45,915 nt of DNA from a bacterium (GTDB lineage Bacteria > Patescibacteriota > Minisyncoccia > Minisyncoccales > JANBVM01): contig JAUUXB010000004.1 in NCBI GenBank assembly GCA_030588745.1, forward strand, positions 1-45,915, in the 5' to 3' direction. The notes beneath the pieces are model-generated. The model worked only from the letters and a program-made list of their open reading frames with translations, did no database searches and was not told the origin of the DNA. The translations under genes were made by a program, and so were the position numbers. Numbering within the stretch: the stretch's first letter is position 1; each line of letters opens with the position of its first letter. Below, piece by piece: positions 34,666 to 42,037 of the stretch.

Positions 34666-35355
34666 ATGAATAATAAAATAATAATTCTTTTAGGAGCGCC
34701 AGGCGCAGGAAAAGGAACACAAGCAGAACTTTTATCTGAAGAACTTGGTTTTTATCACTTTGAAACCAGCAAGATGATTCGTAAGAAATTAACAGATATA
34801 AAAGAAGGTGACTTTGAAATTGTAGATGGAAAAAAATATTCTCTTTTGGAAGAGAAGAATAAAAAAGATTCTGGGATTTTGATGAGCCCTCCTTTAATTA
34901 ATTTTTGGACAAAAGAAAAAATTAAGAAGTTGATAAAAGAAGAGCAGGGAATAATTATGAATGGTTCTCCCCGTACCTTATATGAGGGAGAAGAGTTAAT
35001 TCCATTTTTAAAAAATATTTGTGGAACTAATAACATTCAGGTTATTTTAATTGATTTAAACGAGAAAGAATCTCTTTTAAGAAATTCTCATAGAAAAACT
35101 TGTGAGCTTGTTCATCACACTATAATTTATGACAAAGAAACTGAAAAACTGACAAAATGTCCTTTTGATGGCTCAAAACTAGTTATTAGAAAAGATGATG
35201 ACCCAAAAGTAATTAAGGTGAGATTAAAACAGTACAAAGATAGAACCAGTCCTTTAATTGAATTTTTTAAAGAAGAAGAATTAAAAATTAGTAAAATAAA
35301 TGGTTCTCCCGCACCAGCTGTTGTTTTTGAAAGTATTCTAAAAGCTTTGAAATGA
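34666..35355 (+). CDS. adk: Adenylate kinase
   Basis: 229 residues. P-loop LLGAPGAGKGTQAE, MNGSPRTLYEGE (the DGFPR equivalent with N and S in place of D and F), and a lid with TCELVHHTII and KCPFDGS, a partial zinc-site pattern with Cys and His. It converts AMP and ATP to ADP. Standard secY-adk-map order; its stop overlaps the map start (ATGA). Distinct from the larger kinase at 16223. Confidence 0.9.
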   Translation: MNNKIIILLGAPGAGKGTQAELLSEELGFYHFETSKMIRKKLTDIKEGDFEIVDGKKYSLLEEKNKKDSGILMSPPLINFWTKEKIKKLIKEEQGIIMNGSPRTLYEGEELIPFLKNICGTNNIQVILIDLNEKESLLRNSHRKTCELVHHTIIYDKETEKLTKCPFDGSKLVIRKDDDPKVIKVRLKQYKDRTSPLIEFFKEEELKISKINGSPAPAVVFESILKALK

Positions 35356-36104
35356 TTCCAATAAAAACCGACGAAGAGATTAAAATAATGAGGGAAAATG
35401 GTAAGATTCTGGCCTCTATTATGAATGAATTAAAAGAAAAAGTAGGGCCAGGAATTACTACTTTACAGTTAGACAGGCTTGCTCAAAGCCTTGTTTTTAA
35501 ATATGGAGGCAAGCCATCATTTAAAAATTATGAAGGTTTTCCAGCAAGTTTGTGCACTTCAATTAACGAGCAAATTGTTCATGGTGTTCCATCTGAAAGA
35601 ACTCTAAAAGAAAAAGATATTTTATCATTGGATTTGGGATTCTTGAAAAATGGTTTTCATAGCGACATGGCCATAACAATTGGAATTGGAGAAATTGATT
35701 CTGAAGTAAACCGGCTTATTAAAGCAGCAAAAAAAGCTTTGAAACGTGGAATTAAAAAAGCAAAAATTGGAAATACTTTTGGCGACATTTCGAATACAAT
35801 TCAAAGGTTTATTGAAGGCCAGGGTTTTATTATTATAAAAGATTTATGTGGTCATGGTATTGGCAGGGATTTGCATGAGGATCCTCAGATTTTAAATTAT
35901 GGCAAGCGCCATACTGGTTTGGAAATTAAAAAAAACATGGTTTTTTGTTTAGAACCAATGTTATCAATGATAGGGGATGGAAAGATTAAAAAATCTAAAG
36001 ACGGCTCTGGTTTTGAAACAGAAAATGGTTCCTTATCAACTCATTTTGAACACACTATTGCTATTACTGAAAAAGGAGCTGAGGTATTAACTATTTTGGA
36101 ATAA
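35352..36104 (+). CDS. map: Methionine aminopeptidase type I
   Basis: 250 residues. Metal ligands are visible: D in SLDLGF and in FHSDMAI, H in GHGIGRDLHEDP, E in CLEPMLS and E in THFEHTIAIT. It removes the initiator methionine. Last gene of the operon; a terminator follows, so infA, rpmJ, rpsM, rpsK and rpoA are not continued here. Confidence 0.96.
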   Translation: MIPIKTDEEIKIMRENGKILASIMNELKEKVGPGITTLQLDRLAQSLVFKYGGKPSFKNYEGFPASLCTSINEQIVHGVPSERTLKEKDILSLDLGFLKNGFHSDMAITIGIGEIDSEVNRLIKAAKKALKRGIKKAKIGNTFGDISNTIQRFIEGQGFIIIKDLCGHGIGRDLHEDPQILNYGKRHTGLEIKKNMVFCLEPMLSMIGDGKIKKSKDGSGFETENGSLSTHFEHTIAITEKGAEVLTILE

Positions 36105-36128
36105 ACCAGCACAAACCTTTTGAATTTG

Positions 36129-36158
36129 ATGAGTGTTTCAGACACTCATTTTTATTTC
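36129..36158 (+). terminator. Terminator of the ribosomal protein operon
   Basis: atgagtgt (36129-36136) pairs with acactcat (36142-36149), followed by T-rich sequence. Confidence 0.85.
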
Positions 36159-36170
36159 TTTTTTAAATTA

Positions 36171-36179
36171 TGATAAAAT
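36171..36179 (+). promoter_or_regulatory. Extended -10 for the glycosyltransferase gene
   Basis: TG-A-TAAAAT ends 8 bases before the ATG at 36188, so the start at 36170 would lie upstream of transcription. Confidence 0.45.
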
Positions 36180-36187
36180 ATTTGAAT

Positions 36188-36919
36188 ATGCCAGAATCAT
36201 ATCTTTCAGTTATTATTCCTGCTTATAACGAAGAAAAGAAACTGCCAAAAACTTTGTCAGAGATTTATGGATATTTGAAAAAACAATCCTATGATTGGGA
36301 AATTTTAGTTATTAGTGATGGTTCAAAAGACAATACTGTTAAGGTAGTTAAGGATTTAAGTTCTCAGATCGAAAATCTAAAAGTTATTGATAATAAACAA
36401 AACAATGGCAAGGGCTATGTTGTAAAACAAGGTATGCTGGCAGCTAATGGCAAGTATCGTCTTTTTACTGATGCTGACAATTCGACTTCAATTGATCAGG
36501 TTGAAAAAATGTGGCCAGAGTTTAAAAAAGGTTTTGAAGTAATAATTGGTTCACGCGATATAGAAGGTGCTAAATTAGCTGTTCCTCAGCCTTTTTGGAG
36601 AATAATGATAGGTAATGTTTTTAACTTGTTGGTTCAGATAATGTGCGGGCTTTGGGGTATTCCAGATACCCAGTGCGGTTTTAAAGGTTTTACAAAAAAA
36701 GCTGCAGAAGATATATTTTCAAGAACTCGGATTTCGCGTTTTGCTTTTGATGCTGAAATGATGGTTATAGCTAAAAAAATGGGCTACAAAATAAAAGAAA
36801 TTCCAGTTTACTGGATTAATGATAAGAGAAGTTCTGTGAAGTTTAAAAGCATGGTTAAAATGACAATTGATTTGTTTAAAATAAGAATGAATATGATTCA
36901 GGGTATTTATGAAAAGTGA
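36188..36919 (+). CDS. Family 2 glycosyltransferase, dolichyl-phosphate-sugar-synthase-like
   Basis: 243 residues from the ATG at 36188 (MPESYLSVIIPAYNEE). GT-A fold motifs: VIIPAYNEEKKLP, VISDGSKDNT, TDADNSTS (the DxD-like site), GSRDIEGA and CGFKGFT. This fits DPM1/GtrB-type transferases that load a sugar on a lipid phosphate. No membrane helix at the C-terminus. It overlaps the GalT-like gene by 11 bases, suggesting a sugar-nucleotide and glycan module. Confidence 0.88.
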   Translation: MPESYLSVIIPAYNEEKKLPKTLSEIYGYLKKQSYDWEILVISDGSKDNTVKVVKDLSSQIENLKVIDNKQNNGKGYVVKQGMLAANGKYRLFTDADNSTSIDQVEKMWPEFKKGFEVIIGSRDIEGAKLAVPQPFWRIMIGNVFNLLVQIMCGLWGIPDTQCGFKGFTKKAAEDIFSRTRISRFAFDAEMMVIAKKMGYKIKEIPVYWINDKRSSVKFKSMVKMTIDLFKIRMNMIQGIYEK

Positions 36920-37955
36920 GAAGAAAACGAAATTTCCGTCAGAATTAAGATTTGATTTGGTTTCCAAAGACTGGGTTATTATTGCAACAGGCAGGGCAAG
37001 AAGGCCAGGTTTTTATAAAAAAAGGAAAAGAGCAAAATCTAAAGTTCTGCAAAAAGATTGCCCTTTTTATAATCTTGAAAACCAAAAAAGACCAGTTCTA
37101 GCTTACTTTAAAGGCAAAGAGGTTTTATTTAAAATTGGAGAGATTCCTAAGAAATGGACAACCATTGTTATTCCCAATAAATATCCAGCTCTTCTTCCTT
37201 ATTCAAAACTAGAGGAAAGAAAAGAAGGTAAATTTTACAAAATCATGAATGCTATTGGTTTCGCTGAACTGGTTTTAGTAAAAGACCATAAAAAACATTT
37301 TCCTCATTTTGAAACTTCTCAAATAAAAGAAGTTTTTGACGTTTACCAAAAAAGATATTTGGATTTAATGAAAAAGAAGTTTGTAAATTATATATCAATT
37401 TTTCATAATCATGGTATTGAAGCTGGCGCTTCCCAACCCCATCCTCATTCTCAAATCATTACTACTCCTTTAATTGACCTTGATTTAAGAAAAGCACTTA
37501 CAAATTCAAATAATTATTTTAAGAAAAACAAGAAATGTATTTATTGCGAAATGAACTTATGGGAACAAAAGGTTAAAAAAAGAATTGTTTTTGAAAATGA
37601 TTTATTTCTGGCAATTTGTCCTTTTGCTTCCAAAGCAGCTTTTGAGGTTATTATTTCTCCTAAAAGACATTTAGCATATTTTGAGAAAATTAATGGGGAT
37701 GAAAAAGAACAGTTGTCAGAAGCTTTTGGAAAAGTAATGAAAGCTCTTTACAGGGGTCTGTCAGATCCTGCATATAACTTTTATTTGCATACTGCTCCTT
37801 GTGATGGTAAGGATTATTCTTATTATCATTGGCACTGGACAGTACTTCCTAAAACTGCTATTCCAGCTGGCTTTGAAATAGGAACTAGAATGGAGATTTC
37901 AACAATTGAGCCGGAAAAAGCAGCAGAGTATTTAAGAGCTCAGCTCAAAAAGTGA
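36909..37955 (+). CDS. galT: Galactose-1-phosphate uridylyltransferase-like protein
   Basis: 348 residues. The active site region reads HNHGIEAGASQPHPHSQI, with the HPH triad of GalT, and a second-half HIT-like strand ends HWHWTVLPK. Cysteines DCPFY and KCIYCEM may bind zinc. It transfers a nucleotide between sugar phosphates; galactose as substrate is family-based, and other hexose phosphates or ADP-type variants are possible. Starts inside the glycosyltransferase gene; tpiA follows by 1 base. Confidence 0.82.
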   Translation: MKSEKKTKFPSELRFDLVSKDWVIIATGRARRPGFYKKRKRAKSKVLQKDCPFYNLENQKRPVLAYFKGKEVLFKIGEIPKKWTTIVIPNKYPALLPYSKLEERKEGKFYKIMNAIGFAELVLVKDHKKHFPHFETSQIKEVFDVYQKRYLDLMKKKFVNYISIFHNHGIEAGASQPHPHSQIITTPLIDLDLRKALTNSNNYFKKNKKCIYCEMNLWEQKVKKRIVFENDLFLAICPFASKAAFEVIISPKRHLAYFEKINGDEKEQLSEAFGKVMKALYRGLSDPAYNFYLHTAPCDGKDYSYYHWHWTVLPKTAIPAGFEIGTRMEISTIEPEKAAEYLRAQLKK

Positions 37956-37956
37956 C

Positions 37957-38637
37957 ATGAAGAAGTTTATTGTTGCAAACTGGAAATGTAATCCTACAAC
38001 CTTAAATCAGGCAAAAAATCTTTTTAATTCAATAAAAAAAGGCTTGGGGGCTGTTAAAAATACCAAAGTAATAATTTGTCCGCCCTTTGTTTATTTAGAA
38101 GAACTGGCTAAATTTAAAAGAACAATAAGCTTAGGTGCTCAGGATTGCTATTTTCAAGAAAAGGGTGCATTTACTGGTGAGGTTTCAGCAGCAATGCTAA
38201 AGGATTTAGGGTGTGATTATGTTATTTTGGGTCATTCTGAAAGAAGAAAGTATTTTTCTGAAACAAATGATTTGATTAATAAGAAATTAAAGTCAGCTCT
38301 AGAAAAAGGATTAAAGCCAGTTTTGTGCATTGAAAACACTTCTCAAATTAAGCAATGTTTAAAAGGTATTTTAAAACAAAAAGTAATCATAGCTTATGAG
38401 CCAATTTGGGCAATTGGCACTGGTAAGACCCCGAGTCCTGCCCAAGCTAAATCGTTTAATGTTAAAATTAAAAAACTTGTGGCTAGTAACACTATTGTTT
38501 TGTATGGAGGCAGTGTTAATGCTAAAAATGTAGAAGGTTTTATCATTAAGTCAGGGTTTGATGGTGTTTTAGTGGGCGGAGCATCCTTAAAACCAAAAGA
38601 ACTTATAAACATAGTTAAGTTTGTGGACAGAATTTAA
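37957..38637 (+). CDS. tpiA: Triosephosphate isomerase
   Basis: 226 residues, somewhat shorter than the usual 250. NWKCN with the catalytic Lys, GHSERR with the catalytic His, YEPIWAIGTG with the catalytic Glu, GGSVNAKN and GVLVGGASL are complete. It interconverts dihydroxyacetone phosphate and glyceraldehyde-3-phosphate. Last gene of the GT-galT-tpiA unit. Confidence 0.95.
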   Translation: MKKFIVANWKCNPTTLNQAKNLFNSIKKGLGAVKNTKVIICPPFVYLEELAKFKRTISLGAQDCYFQEKGAFTGEVSAAMLKDLGCDYVILGHSERRKYFSETNDLINKKLKSALEKGLKPVLCIENTSQIKQCLKGILKQKVIIAYEPIWAIGTGKTPSPAQAKSFNVKIKKLVASNTIVLYGGSVNAKNVEGFIIKSGFDGVLVGGASLKPKELINIVKFVDRI

Positions 38638-38641
38638 GGAC

Positions 38642-38671
38642 TTGATTTTTTTGATTTTTTCTTGCTATATT
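38642..38671 (+). promoter_or_regulatory. Promoter for the DUF458-alaS pair
   Basis: TTGATT (38642-38647), an 18-base spacer and TATATT (38666-38671). Confidence 0.5.
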
Positions 38672-38688
38672 AATGAATAATCAAAAAA

Positions 38689-38708
38689 AGGGGAAAACCC
38701 CTGTTTTA
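38689..38708 (+). terminator. Terminator-like hairpin after tpiA, in the leader of the next gene
   Basis: agggg/cccct stem with loop aaaa, then GTTTT. It ends tpiA transcripts and, lying after the promoter at 38642-38671, may also attenuate the next unit. Confidence 0.55.
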
Positions 38709-38716
38709 AATAGCTT

Positions 38717-39226
38717 ATGAAGAATATATCAGAAGGTTATTTTCATAATCCAAGTATTGGGAATTTAAAATTCAGTCAAGTTATTGACGAGATTTTTAAT
38801 TACATAAAATCAGAGCCAGAAAGTTTTTATGAGATTATTGTTGGCTGTGATTCTTCTTCTCAGGAGAATCCTCAGTTTCCTGTGGCAATTGTTGTTTTGA
38901 GAAAAGGTGCAGGGGGCAGGATTTTCCTTAAAAAAATCAATTATGATAATAGGAAATTTTACACCTGGAAAGAAAGAATTTTAGAAGAAGTTTTAATATC
39001 TTGTGAGTTATCTTTAGAGCTTAAAGAAGTTTTAGACAAAAGAATCAAAGAGCTTGGTAGCGGCTATAATTATGAATTCCGTTACATTCACGCTGATGTT
39101 GGAGAAAACGGGGATACAAAAGACATGATTAAAGAGGTTGTTGGCCTTATTAAAGGAAATGGCTTTGAAGCAAAAATCAAGCCTGAAGCTTATGTGGCTT
39201 CATCCGTAGCAGATAAATATACCTAA
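38717..39226 (+). CDS. DUF458 RNase-H-like protein (YkuK-like)
   Basis: 169 residues. VGCDSSSQ near residue 42 resembles the first RNase-H-fold Asp strand, VAIVVLRKG the second, and RYIHADVGENGDTKD carries further acidic residues; ASSVADKYT ends the protein. This fits the DUF458/YkuK family, a predicted RNase-H-related nuclease of unproven function. alaS starts 1 base after its stop, so co-expression with the tRNA synthetase is likely. Confidence 0.78.
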   Translation: MKNISEGYFHNPSIGNLKFSQVIDEIFNYIKSEPESFYEIIVGCDSSSQENPQFPVAIVVLRKGAGGRIFLKKINYDNRKFYTWKERILEEVLISCELSLELKEVLDKRIKELGSGYNYEFRYIHADVGENGDTKDMIKEVVGLIKGNGFEAKIKPEAYVASSVADKYT

Positions 39227-39227
39227 C

Positions 39228-41087
39228 ATGAATTCCAAAGAGATTCGGAAAAGGTATTTGGAATTTTTTAAATCTAAGAAACACGTTATTATTCCAAGCG
39301 CTTCATTGATTCCAAAAAATGATCCAACCACTCTTTTTGTTGGTTCTGGAATGCAGCCCTTAGTTCCGTATTTATTGGGTAAGAAACATCCTCAGGGCAC
39401 TCGTTTAACCAATTCTCAAAAGTCTTTTCGTACTGAAGACATAGAAGAAGTGGGTGATAACCGTCATACCACTTTTTTTGAAATGCTTGGCAATTGGTCT
39501 TTGGGTGATTATTTTAAAAAAGAGCAATTAAGCTGGTATTTTGAGTTTTTAACAAATGAGTTAAAAATTGATGCTCAAAGACTTTATGTAACAGTTTTTC
39601 GCGGGAACAAAGATATTGGTATTGATAAGGATAAGGAGTCTGTAGAAATATGGAAAAAATTGTTTACTGACGCTGGAATTGAAGCAAAAGATGTTGATTT
39701 TAGTGGAAAAAAAGGCATGCAGAATGGAAGGATTTTTTATTATGATGAAACTAAAAACTGGTGGTCTAGGTCAGGTATTCCTCAAAACATGCCAGTGGGT
39801 GAGCCAGGCGGCCCAGATAGCGAAGTTTTTTATGATTTAGGCAAAAACTTAAAGCGTCATGAAAAGTCTCAATGGAAGGATTTACCTTGTCATGTTAATT
39901 GTGACTGTGGCAGATTTGTTGAAATTGGTAATAGTGTTTTTATGGAATATGTAAAAACAGAAAAAGGCTTTGAAAAATTAAAGCAGAAAAATGTTGATTT
40001 TGGAGGGGGATTAGAAAGAACAGTTTTAGCTGTTCAGGGAAAGGATAATGTCTTTGAAACTGATTTATTTATTGATGTAATAAATGAAATCAAAAAGCTT
40101 TCAGGAGGAAAAGAATACAGAGATAATATGAAGTCATTTGAAATTATTGCTGACCATACTAGAGGCACTGTTTTTTTAGCTTCTGAGGGCATTATGCCTT
40201 CTAATACTGAGAGAGGATATATTTTAAGAAGACTAATAAGAAGAGCAATAAGGTTTGGCAAATTGATTAATATGCCTAAGAACTTTTTAGCTCCTTTGGC
40301 TAAAAAAGTTATTGAAACTTATAAGGATGTTTATGCGGAAGTAAAATCTGAAGAAAAAAATATCTTATCAATTATTCAGGACGAAGAAGAGAAATTTGAA
40401 AAAACTTTAGAAAAAGCATTTAAAGAGACCACTTCAGAGATCACTAAAAGAGGTGAATTGACCGGTGATATGGCTTTCAATTTATATGAGAGCCATGGCA
40501 TGCCTTTGGAGTTTAGTGAAGAGATAGCTGTAAAAGAAAAAGTTAAGATTTCTGATACTTTGAAAATTGATTTTAAAAAAGCAGCAGAAAAACATCGCGA
40601 CATATCTCGGGCTGGAGCTGAAAAGAAATTTGGTGGAGTTGGAAAAGAGGCTGGCTATGAAGCTACAAAGCTTCACACTGCAACTCATTTGCTTCATCAG
40701 GCTTTAAGAGAGGTTTTAGGAAATCATGTAAAACAAATGGGTTCTGATATTACTCATGAAAGATTGCGTTTTGATTTTTCTCATTCCAAGAAATTAACTG
40801 AAAATGAAATTAAAGAAGTTGAAGATTTAGTGAATAAAAAAATCAAAGAAGATTTAAAAGTTGAGAAAAAAGAAATGAATTATTCTGATGCAATTGAATC
40901 TGGCGCTTTAGCATTTTTTAAAGAAAAATATCCTGACAAAGTAACAGTTTATTCTATAACAAATTTCTCAAAAGAAATTTGTGCAGGTCCTCACGTTAAA
41001 AAAACCAGTGAATTAGGTAGTTTTAAAATTATTAAAGAAAAATCAATTGGAGCTGGAATAAGAAGGATAAGAGCGGTTATTGAATGA
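39228..41087 (+). CDS. alaS: Alanyl-tRNA synthetase, short form without C-Ala domain
   Basis: 619 residues against about 875 in E. coli. The class II catalytic core is complete (FFKSKKHVIIPSASLIP, TNSQKSFRTEDIEEVG, FFEMLGNWS, FGGGLERT). The editing domain has HTATHLLHQAL and ICAGPHV zinc ligands. It ends GAGIRRIRAVIE, right after editing; the coiled-coil and C-Ala parts are absent, as is common in CPR. A tRNA 3'-end fragment begins within a few bases of its stop codon. Confidence 0.95.
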   Translation: MNSKEIRKRYLEFFKSKKHVIIPSASLIPKNDPTTLFVGSGMQPLVPYLLGKKHPQGTRLTNSQKSFRTEDIEEVGDNRHTTFFEMLGNWSLGDYFKKEQLSWYFEFLTNELKIDAQRLYVTVFRGNKDIGIDKDKESVEIWKKLFTDAGIEAKDVDFSGKKGMQNGRIFYYDETKNWWSRSGIPQNMPVGEPGGPDSEVFYDLGKNLKRHEKSQWKDLPCHVNCDCGRFVEIGNSVFMEYVKTEKGFEKLKQKNVDFGGGLERTVLAVQGKDNVFETDLFIDVINEIKKLSGGKEYRDNMKSFEIIADHTRGTVFLASEGIMPSNTERGYILRRLIRRAIRFGKLINMPKNFLAPLAKKVIETYKDVYAEVKSEEKNILSIIQDEEEKFEKTLEKAFKETTSEITKRGELTGDMAFNLYESHGMPLEFSEEIAVKEKVKISDTLKIDFKKAAEKHRDISRAGAEKKFGGVGKEAGYEATKLHTATHLLHQALREVLGNHVKQMGSDITHERLRFDFSHSKKLTENEIKEVEDLVNKKIKEDLKVEKKEMNYSDAIESGALAFFKEKYPDKVTVYSITNFSKEICAGPHVKKTSELGSFKIIKEKSIGAGIRRIRAVIE

Positions 41088-41112
41088 GTTCGAGTCCTAC
41101 TGCCGGAGCTAA
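41088..41112 (+). other. tRNA 3'-end fragment, possible attachment-site scar
   Basis: Starting at the g of position 41090, gttcgagtcctactgccgga then gct matches tRNA positions 53-75: T loop TTCGAGT, 3' T stem cctac, 3' acceptor strand tgccgga, discriminator G as in tRNA-Asn. No 5' T-stem partner (gtagg) or tRNA body precedes it; alaS does. This is the piece integrases leave at tRNA genes. Confidence 0.5.
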
Positions 41113-41150
41113 ATTGGATAAAATTGCATGTAATTGTATATCAAGAAAAA

Positions 41151-41172
41151 TCGCCAGAAAGGCGGTTTTTTT
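41151..41172 (+). terminator. Terminator after alaS and the tRNA fragment
   Basis: cgcc/ggcg stem with loop agaaa followed by a run of seven Ts. Confidence 0.75.
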
Positions 41173-41208
41173 GTAAGGCAGGTTTGCATACACATTATGT
41201 TCTGGATA

Positions 41209-41237
41209 TTGACGATAATTTCTATATCAGCTAAAAT
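41209..41237 (+). promoter_or_regulatory. Promoter of the HTH-HEPN operon
   Basis: TTGACG (41209-41214), a 17-base spacer and TAAAAT (41232-41237). Inverted gatatt/aatatc halves (41205-41210, 41235-41240) flank it and might be an operator. Confidence 0.6.
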
Positions 41238-41241
41238 ATCT

Positions 41242-41289
41242 ATGGTCGACAATGTTAAAATTAAACTTATAGAAAAAAGACATAGATGA
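41242..41289 (+). CDS. Possible 15-residue leader peptide
   Basis: MVDNVKIKLIEKRHR, starting 5 bases after the -10 box and ending in a TGA that overlaps the ATG of the winged-helix gene (ATGA). It may start translation on a leaderless mRNA and hand ribosomes to the next gene. It could equally be chance. Confidence 0.35.
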   Translation: MVDNVKIKLIEKRHR

Positions 41290-41585
41290 ACGAAGAATTT
41301 ATAAAAGAAATAATAGCTTTAAAGTCTGTTCTTAGTCAAGTTTTAGCTCTCTATAAGCTGACACATGCAGATCAGATAAAAGCTGCTAAAAAGAAAGTGT
41401 TAGCTGGTGGACCCAGAAGAAAAGTCTATGATTTATGTGATGGTAAAAAGGGAGTTACAGAGATTGCAAAAATCCTTAAAGTTAGACAACCGACAGTCAC
41501 TCATCACTTAATAACACTTTCTGAATTGGGGTTTATAACAAGTGAGACTAGAAAAGGGAAAAAATATTTTTTCAAATTAATTTAA
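41286..41585 (+). CDS. Winged-helix regulator, gene 1 of HTH-HEPN operon
   Basis: 99 residues. A hydrophobic N-terminal helix (LKSVLSQVLALYKL) is followed by a linker and a winged HTH in the last 50 residues (KGVTEIAKILKVRQPTVTHHL, then the wing LGFITSETRKGKKYFFKLI). This is ArsR/MarR-like in style, without metal-binding cysteines. It is the promoter-proximal gene of four tightly spaced genes and a likely autoregulator (inference). Confidence 0.7.
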   Translation: MNEEFIKEIIALKSVLSQVLALYKLTHADQIKAAKKKVLAGGPRRKVYDLCDGKKGVTEIAKILKVRQPTVTHHLITLSELGFITSETRKGKKYFFKLI

Positions 41586-41600
41586 AGACAAAATAATAAC

Positions 41601-41855
41601 ATGCCCTCAAACAAAAAAACACAAGATATTACAAAGAGATTAGATGTAATCATTAAGTTTTTATTAATTTTCCTTACTCAAGATAAGACAAAAAGATCAA
41701 AACCAACCTTAACTGAGTTAATTGATGAATTTAGACAATTAGGTTTTCAGAACCAAGAAATTGCACCATTACTAGGAAAAACCAATAAACAAATATCAGA
41801 CTTATTCTCTCTTAGCAAAAAAAGAAAGAAGAAGGAGACTAAAAAGAAAAAGTAA
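41601..41855 (+). CDS. Small HTH protein, gene 2 of HTH-HEPN operon
   Basis: 84 residues. A hydrophobic helix (RLDVIIKFLLIFL) is followed by a sigma-4-like HTH (LIDEFRQLGFQNQEIAPLLGKTNKQISDLFSL) and a very basic end (KKRKKKETKKKK). It shares the layout hydrophobic helix plus HTH with genes 1 and 3, so the three may be paralogues or partners. Family not recognised. Confidence 0.65.
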   Translation: MPSNKKTQDITKRLDVIIKFLLIFLTQDKTKRSKPTLTELIDEFRQLGFQNQEIAPLLGKTNKQISDLFSLSKKRKKKETKKKK

Positions 41856-41856
41856 G

Positions 41857-42036
41857 ATGAAAAAACAACAGAAAAAAGAATCTAAAACGGAGGAAATCAT
41901 AGATTTACTGAAAAAGCTTTTGATTGTTGAGTTTAGTAGAGCTGGTATGACCCAACGTGAGATACGGAAGATAGTTGGCACAGATATTAATATGGTGAAT
42001 AAAATTGCTAAATGTTTGAAGAAGAAACAAAATTAG
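41857..42036 (+). CDS. Very small HTH protein, gene 3 of HTH-HEPN operon
   Basis: 59 residues: a charged start, hydrophobic helix IIDLLKKLLIVEF, then HTH SRAGMTQREIRKIVGTDINM, then a basic end CLKKKQN. It starts 1 base after gene 2 and the next gene starts 1 base after it. The regular spacing and shared layout with genes 1 and 2 support it as a real gene. Confidence 0.65.
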   Translation: MKKQQKKESKTEEIIDLLKKLLIVEFSRAGMTQREIRKIVGTDINMVNKIAKCLKKKQN

Positions 42037-42037
42037 T

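Noticed and set aside
41085-41087. alaS as a truncated pseudogene because of the tRNA fragment
   Set aside because: The protein ends GAGIRRIRAVIE, the natural end of short CPR AlaRS, and all catalytic and editing motifs are intact.
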